Positions 36,496 to 46,737 of a stretch of DNA of 64,000 nt are shown here, one piece after another. The translations under genes and the position numbers were made by a program. Position 1 is the first letter of the stretch. Every line of letters starts with the position of its first letter. The stretch is from Flavobacterium saliperosum (lineage in GTDB: Bacteria > Bacteroidota > Bacteroidia > Flavobacteriales > Flavobacteriaceae), in contig NZ_FMTY01000002.1 of assembly GCF_900100625.1 (NCBI RefSeq), positions 1 to 64,000 on the forward strand. The letters run 5' to 3'. The notes under the pieces are model-generated. The model saw only the letters and a list, made by a program, of their open reading frames with translations, searched no databases and had not been told where the DNA came from.

Positions 36496-38874
36496 TTAGA
36501 ATTTAAAGTTATACGTTACACTCGGAACGATTCCGAAAATAGACAAACGTACCGCTTCATTGTTTCCGGTGTCCGAATTTTGTCGGAAAGAAATTGAGGC
36601 GGAGTTCATTCGGTTGTACAGATTATATACACTGAAAACCCATTCTCCTTGCCATTTTCTGCCTTTGTTTTTTCTTGGCGTTAAGGTTGCGGACACATCC
36701 AAATGGTGGTAAGTGGGAAGATTGCTTTCGTTTCGACCTCCGTAATTCGGAATTTGTATGCCCTGATATACATAATAGCTGTCCGGGAAAGTTACGGGTT
36801 GCCCGGTTTGTAAGGTGAATATCGAACCGAATGTCCATTTTTCATTTAATTTATAAGAACCGGTTACCGATACATTATGGGTTTTGTCATAACCGGATTT
36901 ATACCAATTTCCGTTATTGATGCCGTATTCATCCGATGTTCTTCCGGGTGTTTGTTGTTCGGCTCTGGAAAGGGTGTAAGAAATCCAGCCGCTCAGGTTA
37001 CCGGTGTTTTTGCGTAGTAGTACTTCCAGTCCGTAAGCTCTGGAACGACCGTTTAAAACGACCTGTTCGATAGCGTTATTGGCGATTAAATCGGCACCGT
37101 CAATATAATCGATTCGGTTTTTCACTTTCTTATAAAACGTTTCAACTTCTAATGAATAGTTGTCATTGCTGAAATTTTTGAAATACCCTACGGCAACCTG
37201 ATCCAGCAATTGCGGTTTGATGAATTTGTCACTGGGGGTCCAAACATCCAAAGGAGTAGGGGAAGCCGTATTGGAAATCAGGTGCAGGTATTGCGCCATA
37301 CGGTTGTAACTCGCTTTTATCGATTGGTTGTCATCCAAAGTATACGCAACTGCCAAACGCGGTTCGAGATTGTTGAAGCTGGCCATCGTTTCGTTTTTAC
37401 CGAATTTTTCGGTTCCGGTAGGTGTGGCTTTTTCGTAAATTTTCAGATCATTGTTCCAAACTACAGCTTCATTGTTGGCATACGTGTTGATTTCCTGACT
37501 TCCCAATCGGTAAAACATGCTGTAACGCAAACCGTAATTCACGGAAAATTTATCGGGAAGTTGCTGTTCCGCTTCAATATAAAAGGAAGGTTCGAACGCA
37601 TATTTTTTATCCAGCTGATCCGGATTGATGCCTGATTCGGAATTGGTCGGTTCGATGGTACCCGGATTGAAATCGTAATACACGGTGTTCATTCCGTAAG
37701 CCAATTTGAATTTATCCGACAAATAATGTTTCAAATCATATTTAAAATTATAATTCTTGATGCCGCTGTCCCAATTGAATCCGACAAAATCCAGCGTCAA
37801 TCCATAATAGTAATCACTGTAAATAAAGGACATGTTTGAGAATAACTTGTCTGAAAACAAATGGTTCCATCGCAGGTTTAAAACGGAATTGCCATAGGTG
37901 TTTTTAAAACTTTCGTTGAGGCTAAAAACGTCCCGACCAAAATATCCGGACAGAAAGAGGTTGTTGTTTTCATTGAATTTGTAACTCAGCTTGGTGTTCA
38001 GATCATAAAAATAGGCCGAGTTCTCGTTGTCGGTAAGCTTGAGGAATAAATGCGCATACGAACTTCTTCCCGCGACAAGAAACGATCCTTTGTTTTTTAC
38101 GATAGGGCCTTCCGCTAACAAGCGGCTGGAAATTAAACCGATACCACCATTGATGTGAAAATCGTTACTGTTACCTTCTTTCTGATAAATGTCCAAAACA
38201 GAAGCCACACGTCCGCCAAAACGCGCCGGGATACCGCCCTTGTATAATTTCAAATCCTTAATCGCATCCGAATTGAAAACGGAAAAGAATCCGAAAAGGT
38301 GAGAAGAATTGTAAATGGTCGCTTCGTCCAGTAAAATCAGATTCTGATCGGCAGCACCGCCACGAACGTTAAACCCAGATTGGCCTTCTCCGGCATTGGT
38401 GACTCCGGGAAGCTGAAGAATTGATTTCAGCACATCGGTTTCCCCTAAAATTACGGGCATTTTTTTAATCTCGGCAATTGTAAGTTTGTTAACGCTCATT
38501 TCCGGTTTTCGGATGTCGACTTTCTTTCGGTTTTCAACAATGAGGACTTCTTCGAGCTGTTGCACGTTTTCGCTCAATGCGATATTCTTTTTCGTGTTTT
38601 GAAGCAGGCTGATTTTTTCTTCCGAACCGGTATAACTCACATAATTATATTGAACGGTGTAGTCTCCTTTTGGCAGTGAAATCGAATAGAAACCGTACTC
38701 ATTGGTATTGGTACCGGTTTTGAGTTCCTTGATGTAAATGGTTACTCCGATTAGGGTTTCGTTGGTTTTTGAATCCGAAACGATGCCACTCAGCGTGAAT
38801 TTTTCCTGGGCATACGAAGCGAAACAGCAAATGAAAAGGATAAGGAATGAAATTGATTTTTTCCTAAGTATCAT
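36496..38874 (-). CDS. TonB-dependent receptor with N-terminal carboxypeptidase-like domain
   Basis: 792 residues from ATG 38874 (MILRKKSISF), which gives a proper signal peptide (ending FASYAQ); the open frame continues 18 codons upstream but without signal-like character. A carboxypeptidase-regulatory beta sandwich (about 25-105) precedes the plug (about 120-230, with GEGQSGFNVRGGAADQNLILLD split over conserved turns) and a 22-strand barrel. It should import a ligand across the outer membrane using TonB energy. It shares an operon with DUF4249 and thiamine pyrophosphokinase. No TPP riboswitch is visible upstream. Ligand unknown. Confidence 0.92.
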   Translation of the reverse strand: MILRKKSISFLILFICCFASYAQEKFTLSGIVSDSKTNETLIGVTIYIKELKTGTNTNEYGFYSISLPKGDYTVQYNYVSYTGSEEKISLLQNTKKNIALSENVQQLEEVLIVENRKKVDIRKPEMSVNKLTIAEIKKMPVILGETDVLKSILQLPGVTNAGEGQSGFNVRGGAADQNLILLDEATIYNSSHLFGFFSVFNSDAIKDLKLYKGGIPARFGGRVASVLDIYQKEGNSNDFHINGGIGLISSRLLAEGPIVKNKGSFLVAGRSSYAHLFLKLTDNENSAYFYDLNTKLSYKFNENNNLFLSGYFGRDVFSLNESFKNTYGNSVLNLRWNHLFSDKLFSNMSFIYSDYYYGLTLDFVGFNWDSGIKNYNFKYDLKHYLSDKFKLAYGMNTVYYDFNPGTIEPTNSESGINPDQLDKKYAFEPSFYIEAEQQLPDKFSVNYGLRYSMFYRLGSQEINTYANNEAVVWNNDLKIYEKATPTGTEKFGKNETMASFNNLEPRLAVAYTLDDNQSIKASYNRMAQYLHLISNTASPTPLDVWTPSDKFIKPQLLDQVAVGYFKNFSNDNYSLEVETFYKKVKNRIDYIDGADLIANNAIEQVVLNGRSRAYGLEVLLRKNTGNLSGWISYTLSRAEQQTPGRTSDEYGINNGNWYKSGYDKTHNVSVTGSYKLNEKWTFGSIFTLQTGQPVTFPDSYYVYQGIQIPNYGGRNESNLPTYHHLDVSATLTPRKNKGRKWQGEWVFSVYNLYNRMNSASISFRQNSDTGNNEAVRLSIFGIVPSVTYNFKF

Positions 38875-38949
38875 GGTGTTACATTTTGTCAGATTGGCTG
38901 TAAATTTCGCTTTTTTGTAGCGAAACAACTGTTAAGGACAGGTTAATAA

Positions 38950-38980
38950 AAAAGACGATTCTTTCGAATCGTCTTTTCTT
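38950..38980 (-). terminator. Terminator of icd
   Basis: AAAAGACGATTC (38950-38961) and GAATCGTCTTTT (38966-38977) pair perfectly over 12 bp with a TTTC loop, directly behind the icd stop. T-runs exist on both strands. Confidence 0.88.
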
Positions 38981-39002
38981 TATTTATGTAAAGTGAATTA
39001 TA

Positions 39003-41237
<2,235 letters not shown>

Positions 41238-41283
41238 TCAGAATAAATAATTGGATGTGTAAAATGTTGCTTTAAAAGCAAGG

Positions 41284-41291
41284 CAAATATA
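41284..41291 (-). promoter_or_regulatory. -7 box of icd
   Basis: Minus strand reads TATATTTG, an exact TAnnTTTG match, about 58 bases before the icd start. Confidence 0.55.
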
Positions 41292-41404
41292 AGAAAATCA
41301 GTCTGAAAAGCGATGGGTTTTAATCGGATTTAAGCGAATTATCAGATTGTTATTTTGGCGACTATTAATTATGAATCTGATAATTTGAGTGCGGATTTTT
41401 TGCA

Positions 41405-41432
41405 TAAAAAAAGCCCCAACAAAGTTGGAGCT
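41405..41432 (-). terminator. Terminator of rplS
   Basis: In minus direction AGCTCCAAC and GTTGGGGCT pair over 9 bp (one G-U), followed by a T-run (plus-strand A-run 41405-41411). Confidence 0.82.
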
Positions 41433-41457
41433 GATTTTATAAACTTCGGAAAGGGAA

Positions 41458-41808
41458 TTATCTTCTTCTTTCTTTGATTTTTGCTTTTTTACCAGTAAGC
41501 TCTCTGAAGTAGTAGATACGAGCTCTACGAACTTTACCTCTTTGGTTCAATTCAATTTTTTGTAAAGCCGGCATGTTTACAGGGAAGATACGCTCTACAC
41601 CTACAGCACCAGACATTTTACGGATAGTGAACGTTTCCGTTGCACCAGCACCTCTTCTTTGGATTACAACTCCCTTGAAGAACTGTGTTCTTGTTTTTTC
41701 ACCCTCTTTAATTTCGTAATAAACCGTGATAGTATCACCAGCTGCGAATTCAGGGAAATCTTTTCTTGTTACTAATTCGTCTTGAACAAATTTTAATAAA
41801 CTTGACAT
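41458..41808 (-). CDS. rplS: 50S ribosomal protein L19
   Basis: 116 residues, normal length. It shows the L19 motifs [29 protein letters not shown] and the C-terminal basic [23 protein letters not shown] split by a turn. L19 sits at the 30S-50S interface. In many bacteria rplS follows trmD; here trmD lies upstream on the same strand, but a fold-back repeat and a separate -7 box in between suggest its own transcript. Confidence 0.97.
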   Translation of the reverse strand: MSSLLKFVQDELVTRKDFPEFAAGDTITVYYEIKEGEKTRTQFFKGVVIQRRGAGATETFTIRKMSGAVGVERIFPVNMPALQKIELNQRGKVRRARIYYFRELTGKKAKIKERRR

Positions 41809-41889
41809 GATTATTAATGTTAAATGTTTGAATCAGAGCAACATTCACGGTTATCGTCAGAGGTTGGGCTGAATTAGGCTGCGAAATTA
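41809..41889 (-). promoter_or_regulatory. rplS promoter and about 70-base leader
   Basis: A -7 box reading TAATTTCG on the minus strand (41882-41889) leaves a leader of about 70 bases. Several ribosomal protein genes of Flavobacteria carry autoregulatory leader RNAs. Short pairings are possible here (CAAC..GTTG, CAGAG..CTCTG), but I cannot match a known fold. Confidence 0.4.
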
Positions 41890-41922
41890 CGTATTTTATT
41901 TTAAACTACAAATTTCTTTTGA

Positions 41923-42002
41923 TAGTTTTCAGTCTCAGTCTCAGTTTCTAGGTTCAGATTCCGTATACTGCGACTAAAAACTGGGACTGAGACTGAAAAC
42001 TA
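41923..42002. repeat. Fold-back repeat of CAGTCT/GAGACT units
   Basis: Left arm 41923-41950 (TAGTTTTCAGTCTCAGTC...) pairs with right arm about 41974-42002 (...GGGACTGAGACTGAAAACTA), an imperfect 25-28-bp stem made of six-base tandem units. It lies four bases behind the trmD stop and may end that transcript. Confidence 0.7.
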
Positions 42003-42005
42003 AAC

Positions 42006-42683
42006 TTATTCCTCCAGCAAATCCGGCCGGCGGGTTTTCGTATGTTCATAAGCCATATTCTCACGCCACTTTTCGATTTCGGCAAAATTTCCGCTTAACA
42101 AAACGTCCGGAACTTTGTGTCCTTTGTATTCTGCCGGTCGTGTGTAAATAGGAGGGGAAAGTAAATTGTCCTGAAAACTGTCCGTCAATGCCGAAGTTTC
42201 GTTACTTAAAACGCCGGGAATCAGTCGGATAATGGCATCACATAAAACCGCTGCTCCCAATTCACCTCCCGATAAAACATAATCGCCAATGGAAATTTCT
42301 TTGGTAATGAATAAATCGCGAACACGTTGGTCCACTCCTTTATAATGTCCGCAAAGAATAATGATATTTTTCAACAGCGACATCGAATTCGCCATTTTCT
42401 GGTTCAGCGTTTCGCCATCCGGAGTCATGTAAATCACTTCGTCGTAGTCGCGCTCGCTTTGTAATTTTTCAATACAGGCGGCAATCGGTTCCACACTCAT
42501 TACCATTCCCGCGCCGCCACCAAACTGGTAATCATCCACGTTTTTGTGTTTGTTGGTGCTGTAATCACGAAGGTTATGCATATGCACTTCCACTAAGCCT
42601 TTCACGATGGCTCTTTTAAGGATGGAAGCTTCAAACGGACTTCGGATTAAATCCGGTAAAACGGTAATGATGTCGATGCGCAT
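42006..42683 (-). CDS. trmD: tRNA (guanine-37-N1)-methyltransferase
   Basis: 225 residues of the SPOUT class. The deep trefoil knot residues are visible in [12 protein letters not shown] and [15 protein letters not shown]; the N-terminal part has GGGAGMVM. The enzyme methylates G37 of tRNAs that read CNN codons, preventing frameshifts. It is transcribed towards rplS but separated from it by a fold-back repeat. Two overlapping -7 boxes precede it. Confidence 0.96.
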   Translation of the reverse strand: MRIDIITVLPDLIRSPFEASILKRAIVKGLVEVHMHNLRDYSTNKHKNVDDYQFGGGAGMVMSVEPIAACIEKLQSERDYDEVIYMTPDGETLNQKMANSMSLLKNIIILCGHYKGVDQRVRDLFITKEISIGDYVLSGGELGAAVLCDAIIRLIPGVLSNETSALTDSFQDNLLSPPIYTRPAEYKGHKVPDVLLSGNFAEIEKWRENMAYEHTKTRRPDLLEE

Positions 42684-42713
42684 TTTTTAAAGAGGTTCTG
42701 AGATTCTGAGGCG

Positions 42714-42729
42714 CAAAGGTACAAAGTTA
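42714..42729 (-). promoter_or_regulatory. Two adjacent -7 boxes of trmD
   Basis: Minus strand reads TACCTTTG (42714-42721) and TAACTTTG (42722-42729), both exact TAnnTTTG matches. The -33 region falls in the tandem repeat that starts at 42741. Confidence 0.5.
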
Positions 42730-42740
42730 TTTTAAGTGAA

Positions 42741-42810
42741 AAGAAACAAGAGATAAGAAACAAGAGATAAGAAACAAGAGATAAGAAGCAAGAGATAAGA
42801 AGAAAGAGCC
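42741..42810. repeat. Tandem repeat, five 14-base units
   Basis: AAGAAACAAGAGAT occurs three times exactly (42741-42782), then AAGAAGCAAGAGAT and the decayed AAGAAGAAAGAGCC. A related inverted segment (GGTTCTTGTCTCCTGTTTCT, about 42837-42856) allows folding back on the array. It lies between the DUF1569 stop and the trmD promoter. Confidence 0.85.
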
Positions 42811-42871
42811 AAGAGACAAGATGTTTTAGATATCTTGGTTCTTGTCTCCTGTTTCTATACTGTCTAAAAAA

Positions 42872-43318
42872 TTAAACCCCAAACTGTCTCAAATGATGAT
42901 CCAAGTGTTTCCACTGTGCCACGTCCCATTCGTTTTCGGTCATGTGTCCGAAGAAAGGATGTTTCAGGTTTTTAATGGCTGACGGACCTTCGCTGAAACG
43001 GGTAATGTCTTTGATCAATTCCGCTTTGGCTTTTTCAAATTCCGGTTCGTGTGTAACGATGAACTCTTTGGCAGTAGGCAGGTTATGATCAAAAGGTTTG
43101 TTGTTCACCAATGTTTTCTTAGCCAGTTTTCCGAACAGGAATCCCATAAAGTTTTGTTTTAAAACCAAATCGCCAAAAGCTACTTTTAGCGGCGCCTGGC
43201 AGTGTTCCATCATTTGGCTTACCGTCATTTTTCCCCATTGGGATAAGGTTGTGGGTTGCAGTTTATGAATTCGGTCAATAATATTTTGATTGCCTTGCGG
43301 ATTGAATAAACTTTCCAT
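42872..43318 (-). CDS. DUF1569 (DinB-like fold) protein
   Basis: 148 residues, helical. Features of the family are WGKMTVSQMMEHCQAPLKVAFG (with a His that could bind metal), HPFFGHMTENEWDVAQWKHLDHHLRQF cut into two helices, and a final His pair. The DinB superfamily uses three His to hold a metal and includes thiol transferases, but the role of DUF1569 is unknown. It lies two bases behind the methyltransferase gene and is the last of a three-gene operon. Confidence 0.83.
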   Translation of the reverse strand: MESLFNPQGNQNIIDRIHKLQPTTLSQWGKMTVSQMMEHCQAPLKVAFGDLVLKQNFMGFLFGKLAKKTLVNNKPFDHNLPTAKEFIVTHEPEFEKAKAELIKDITRFSEGPSAIKNLKHPFFGHMTENEWDVAQWKHLDHHLRQFGV

Positions 43319-43320
43319 AA

Positions 43321-44124
43321 TTAGTATTTTTTGGTTGCTTCCAATGAATAGACCATCGGAATTTTGTTTTTTAAATGTTTGATTCTGAATTTTCCTTTTT
43401 CGAATTCTTCCGTTTCGTTGAAACAGTTGTAAGGCGAATAATCATACTCGTTAAACGAATTAAGTTCGAGTTTGTTACAGATTAAAGCGTTTAAAATTTC
43501 GCTTGTCGGGTGATTCCAAGTTACGGTTTGCGTTGATATTTCGGCATCTCTGTCTGCATACGTTCCGGATTCGTTTTCAATAATAGGTTCAATATTAAAA
43601 TAACTGTAGAAAACTTCCTTGAAATCATTGTCGAACATCCAGACTACCGGATGAAAGTCGGCCATGATAAATTTTCCGCCCGGTTTTAAAAAATGAGAAA
43701 CCACTTTTGCCCATTTGTTTAGATCGGGTAACCAGCCAATCGTGCCGTAACTGGTGAAAACAATGTCGAATTGTTCGTCAAGATGATTGGGTAAATCGTA
43801 AATATCACAGTTGATGAATTGGGCATCAAGATGTAATTGTGCATTGAATTCCCTGGCTTTTTCAATGGCTTTATCGGATAAGTCCACACCAGTCGCTTTG
43901 GCACCAAGTCGTGCAAACGAAAGCGTATCCTGTCCGAAATGACATTGCAGGTGCAGGATTTTCTTTCCGGAAACATTGCCAAGAAGTGAAAGTTCAATTT
44001 CGTTTAAGGTGTTTTTTCCGTTGAGAAAACCTTCCGTATCATAGAAGTCGGACGTGACATGCACTTCGGTTTTGTTGTTCCATGTTTTTTTATTGATGGC
44101 GATGTAATCTTTCGGGATTTCCAT
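43321..44124 (-). CDS. Class I SAM-dependent methyltransferase
   Basis: 267 residues. Motif I is KKILHLQCHFGQDTLS followed by an acidic strand end GVDLS; motif II is FDIVFTSYGTIGWLPD and motif III LKPGGKFIMADFHP. The cysteine in HLQCHFG is typical of a group annotated as small-molecule methyltransferases. The substrate is unknown. It lies 20 bases behind a GNAT acetyltransferase and two before the DUF1569 gene. Confidence 0.87.
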   Translation of the reverse strand: MEIPKDYIAINKKTWNNKTEVHVTSDFYDTEGFLNGKNTLNEIELSLLGNVSGKKILHLQCHFGQDTLSFARLGAKATGVDLSDKAIEKAREFNAQLHLDAQFINCDIYDLPNHLDEQFDIVFTSYGTIGWLPDLNKWAKVVSHFLKPGGKFIMADFHPVVWMFDNDFKEVFYSYFNIEPIIENESGTYADRDAEISTQTVTWNHPTSEILNALICNKLELNSFNEYDYSPYNCFNETEEFEKGKFRIKHLKNKIPMVYSLEATKKY

Positions 44125-44144
44125 AAAATACGTTTTAATTTGTC

Positions 44145-44603
44145 TTAAAGATACAATTCCATCTGAATATCAGCGCGATGGTAATCGGTTTCATCCAAAG
44201 GCGTTTCAATAAAATTGTATTTACGATACAGGTTTAGTGCCGGGGTTAATTTTCTGCTGGAAACCAACATGATTTTTTCGGCTTGCTTCTTTTTTGCAAA
44301 ATCAATACAGGCATCCACGAGTAAATTACTCAGTTTTTGTCCCTGAAACTTTTTGTCGATGGCCAGTTTCGCCATTTCATACACCTTGTCGTTTACTTTT
44401 TGCATGGCAACGGTTCCGGCCACTTCATCATTGACCAGACAAAAGAAAATTTCACCTCCGGGTTTCAATATAATGTCTTCGATATTCTCAAAAACTTCCA
44501 GATCGTGATTTTCCACAAAAAAGTATTCTTCCAGCCACGCTTTGTTTAAGGAGACAAACAGATTTTTATATTGGGGTTGGTAGGTAATTATTTCAACGGT
44601 CAT
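44145..44603 (-). CDS. GNAT-family N-acetyltransferase
   Basis: 152 residues with the acetyl-CoA site (LAIDKKFQGQKLSNLLVDACIDFA, a Q/R-x-x-G-x-G/K variant) and the later strand KIMLVSSRKLTPALNLYRKYNF. Substrate is unknown; the group contains MarR-associated and small-molecule acetyltransferases. It starts the operon with a methyltransferase and DUF1569 gene, using a -7 box at 44624-44631 that reads TACTTTTG on the minus strand. Confidence 0.87.
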   Translation of the reverse strand: MTVEIITYQPQYKNLFVSLNKAWLEEYFFVENHDLEVFENIEDIILKPGGEIFFCLVNDEVAGTVAMQKVNDKVYEMAKLAIDKKFQGQKLSNLLVDACIDFAKKKQAEKIMLVSSRKLTPALNLYRKYNFIETPLDETDYHRADIQMELYL

Positions 44604-44623
44604 TTTTTGATGATTTTCTCATT

Positions 44624-44631
44624 CAAAAGTA
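44624..44631 (-). promoter_or_regulatory. -7 box of the GNAT operon
   Basis: Minus strand TACTTTTG, exact TAnnTTTG match, about 20 bases before the start codon. Confidence 0.5.
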
Positions 44632-44697
44632 AAGAGAATCTGAATTATCCGGAAACAGAAGTCGATTATTTATGAAACTTTTTACATTTTAAATTCG

Positions 44698-44705
44698 TAA
44701 TTTTG
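44698..44705 (+). promoter_or_regulatory. -7 box of the cytosolic cyclophilin-FKBP gene
   Basis: TAATTTTG, exact match. The in-frame TTG at 44703 lies in the box; the ATG at 44733 is the likely start. Confidence 0.55.
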
Positions 44706-44732
44706 CCTTTCAGAAATTTAAAGCAAAACAAA

Positions 44733-45665
44733 ATGCAAGACGGAATTTACGCAAAATTTAATACTTCAAAAGGAGTTATTTTGATAAAATTGACTCATGA
44801 TAAAACACCGGGAACGGTTGGTAACTTTGTAGGTTTGGCCGAAGGAAATTTGGAAAACGACATTAAACCGCAAGGAAAACCGTATTACGACGGATTGAAA
44901 TTCCACCGTGTGATTCCTGATTTCATGATTCAGGGAGGTTGTCCTTTAGGAACTGGAACAGGTGATGCAGGTTATAAATTCGACGATGAGTTTCATCCGG
45001 AATTAAAACACGACAGACCGGGCGTATTGTCAATGGCTAATGCGGGTCCTGGTACAAACGGATCGCAGTTTTTCATTACACACGTTCCTACAGACTGGTT
45101 GGATAACAAGCATACTGTTTTCGGACATGTCGTGGAAGGTCAGGATATCGTGAACGAAATTGTTCAGGGTGATATCATTGAAAGTCTTGAAATCATTAGA
45201 GTAGGTGCGGAAGCAGAAAAATGGAATGCTGTGGAAGCTTTCAGAACTTTCGAAGGTTCGAGAGAAAAAAGAATCGCTGAACAAAAAAAAATGGCAGAAG
45301 CCGCTTTGGAAAAATTAGCCGCTGGTTTCGATAAGACAGAAAGCGGATTGCGTTACAAAATGATCCAAAAAGGAAACGGAAAGCAAGCCGAAAAAGGCAA
45401 AACGGTTTCGGTACACTATTCGGGTTCGTTGGAAAACGGAATGGTTTTCGATTCCTCTTACAAAAGAAAACAACCTATTGAATTCTCATTAGGCAGAGGT
45501 CAGGTTATCGAAGGCTGGGACGAAGGTATCGCGTTATTACAAGTGGGAGACAAAGCCCGTTTTGTGATTCCGTCTTATTTAGGTTACGGATCTCGTGGTG
45601 CAGGAGGAGTTATTCCACCGGATGCTACCTTAATCTTTGATGTGGAACTGATGGATGTGAAATAA
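44733..45665 (+). CDS. Cytosolic cyclophilin-FKBP fusion peptidylprolyl isomerase
   Basis: 310 residues from ATG 44733 ([14 protein letters not shown]). No signal peptide is visible, unlike the two paralogues at 1231 and 2511, so it is probably cytosolic. The cyclophilin domain (about 1-160) has [22 protein letters not shown] and [11 protein letters not shown] Lys/Glu/Ala helix (about 175-200) joins it to an FKBP domain (about 205-310) of canonical length, with [16 protein letters not shown] and [15 protein letters not shown]. The conserved Trp of the FKBP pocket is present here but not in the exported paralogues. Single-gene unit. Confidence 0.92.
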   Translation: MQDGIYAKFNTSKGVILIKLTHDKTPGTVGNFVGLAEGNLENDIKPQGKPYYDGLKFHRVIPDFMIQGGCPLGTGTGDAGYKFDDEFHPELKHDRPGVLSMANAGPGTNGSQFFITHVPTDWLDNKHTVFGHVVEGQDIVNEIVQGDIIESLEIIRVGAEAEKWNAVEAFRTFEGSREKRIAEQKKMAEAALEKLAAGFDKTESGLRYKMIQKGNGKQAEKGKTVSVHYSGSLENGMVFDSSYKRKQPIEFSLGRGQVIEGWDEGIALLQVGDKARFVIPSYLGYGSRGAGGVIPPDATLIFDVELMDVK

Positions 45666-45698
45666 TTCGGAAACGCAAAATCCAATAAATTCATATGG

Positions 45699-45736
45699 AA
45701 ATCCCAAAGGCATTAAGTTTTTGGGATTTCTTTTTG
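45699..45736 (+). terminator. Terminator after the cytosolic isomerase
   Basis: AAATCCCAAA (45699-45708) pairs with TTTGGGATTT (45720-45729), followed by CTTTTT. Confidence 0.8.
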
Positions 45737-45762
45737 GAATGAGGTTTGCTTTTGTATTTTTG
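45734..45762 (+). promoter_or_regulatory. Promoter of the 45781 gene, overlapping the preceding terminator tail
   Basis: TTG (about 45734-45736) and TATTTTTG (45755-45762) are about 18 bases apart, a good -33/-7 pair. The -33 part lies in the T-tail of the preceding terminator. Confidence 0.55.
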
Positions 45763-45780
45763 AATTCAATTTTGATTATG

Positions 45781-46302
45781 ATGCGTTATTTATTCTTTCT
45801 TCTATTAATCTCCATTTCCGCGAAGGCACAAATCCCTGCCATGCATTGCGGTTATGATTTTACGTCGTATCTGGTTTTGGATGTGCACGAAGACGGAAAG
45901 AAAGAAAACATCAAAAACCTTAAAATTACGGTGGTGGACAGTTTGGGGAACGATGTGGTGAACATCAACAACGTCTACAGTTTCAGAGACAGCAACAAGC
46001 CGCTTCAGTTCGCGATGAATTATCAGATTGATGAAAACGGAAATAAAATCACCACAGAAAACCCAAAGGCACGCTGGTTTTTCCCTTATGCAAAAGACAA
46101 CTATCTCTTATCCATTGCTGCAACTTTTCCGGCAGATAATTTCAGTGTAAAAGTGGAAGACCCAAACAGAAAGTACAAAACACAGATTGTTCCGTTGTTT
46201 GCTTTTAACATGTATGTGTTGTGTTCGACTCAGAGTGATAAAACGGTACAGTTCGGACGAAAGGCCAACCGGCCGATTGACATCGTTTTGGAGAAGAAAT
46301 AA
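45781..46302 (+). CDS. Small exported hypothetical protein, 173 aa
   Basis: A signal peptide (MRYLFFLLLISISAKAQ) is followed by a beta-rich part with DFTSYLVLDVHEDG and IKNLKITVVDSLGNDV, which looks like an Ig-like or carboxypeptidase-regulatory type sandwich. Two cysteines (HCGYDF, VLCSTQ) may pair. The start is ATG 45781, or the ATG just before it (45778); the longer open frame begins within the promoter. No family was recognised. Confidence 0.75.
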   Translation: MRYLFFLLLISISAKAQIPAMHCGYDFTSYLVLDVHEDGKKENIKNLKITVVDSLGNDVVNINNVYSFRDSNKPLQFAMNYQIDENGNKITTENPKARWFFPYAKDNYLLSIAATFPADNFSVKVEDPNRKYKTQIVPLFAFNMYVLCSTQSDKTVQFGRKANRPIDIVLEKK

Positions 46303-46330
46303 AAAAACACCTACACAAAAATGAGGTGTT
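46301..46330 (-). terminator. Terminator of the Gre-like gene
   Basis: AACACCT (46306-46312) and AGGTGTT (46324-46330) form a 7-bp stem. The A-run at 46301-46307 gives a T-tail on the minus strand. Confidence 0.65.
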
Positions 46331-46341
46331 CTTAAAGCAGT

Positions 46342-46731
46342 TTAATTGTCGCAAAGGTTTTCAACAGCAATTATTTTTAACGTTTTTGTTCCCGCGGGTA
46401 ATTCCCATTCTACCTGATCTTTTTCCTTAAATCCAATTATAGCAATGCTTAACGGCGCCAGAATGGAAACCTTATTTTCTTTTACATTCGCTAAGGAAGG
46501 TAAAACGATTTGAAATTTCATTTGTCTTTTGGCAGATACATCTTCTACCGTTACGAACGAGTTTATCCGGATAATGTTTTTTTCAATCACGCCCTCTTTA
46601 ATTATGATTGCTCTGTCCAATTCGCCGTTTAAAAGGGTCATGTCTTTGGCATTACTGGAGGTGATGCTTTTTTTTGCCAGATTTCGCAGCAATTGATACT
46701 CGGCTACCGTAAATGTTGGAATAGGTTTCAT
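46342..46731 (-). CDS. GreA/GreB/Rnk-like factor (C-terminal domain)
   Basis: 129 residues. The C-terminal half is the FKBP-like domain of Gre factors (KVSILAPLSIAIIGFKEKDQVEWELPAGTKTLKII). The N-terminal part is too short for the GreA coiled coil and lacks its acidic tip, so this resembles Rnk or the GreA/GreB-family proteins that bind RNA polymerase without stimulating cleavage. It begins six bases behind the glutamate-synthase-like gene and is probably co-transcribed. Confidence 0.82.
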   Translation of the reverse strand: MKPIPTFTVAEYQLLRNLAKKSITSSNAKDMTLLNGELDRAIIIKEGVIEKNIIRINSFVTVEDVSAKRQMKFQIVLPSLANVKENKVSILAPLSIAIIGFKEKDQVEWELPAGTKTLKIIAVENLCDN

Positions 46732-46737
46732 ACGTTG

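Noticed and set aside
38875-39002. TPP riboswitch before the TonB receptor operon
   Set aside because: Searched because of the thiamine kinase gene; no CUGAGA/ACCUGAUCUGG-like elements were found.
42741-42810. CRISPR-like array
   Set aside because: Units are 14 bases, directly adjacent, with no spacers and no cas genes; it is a simple tandem repeat.
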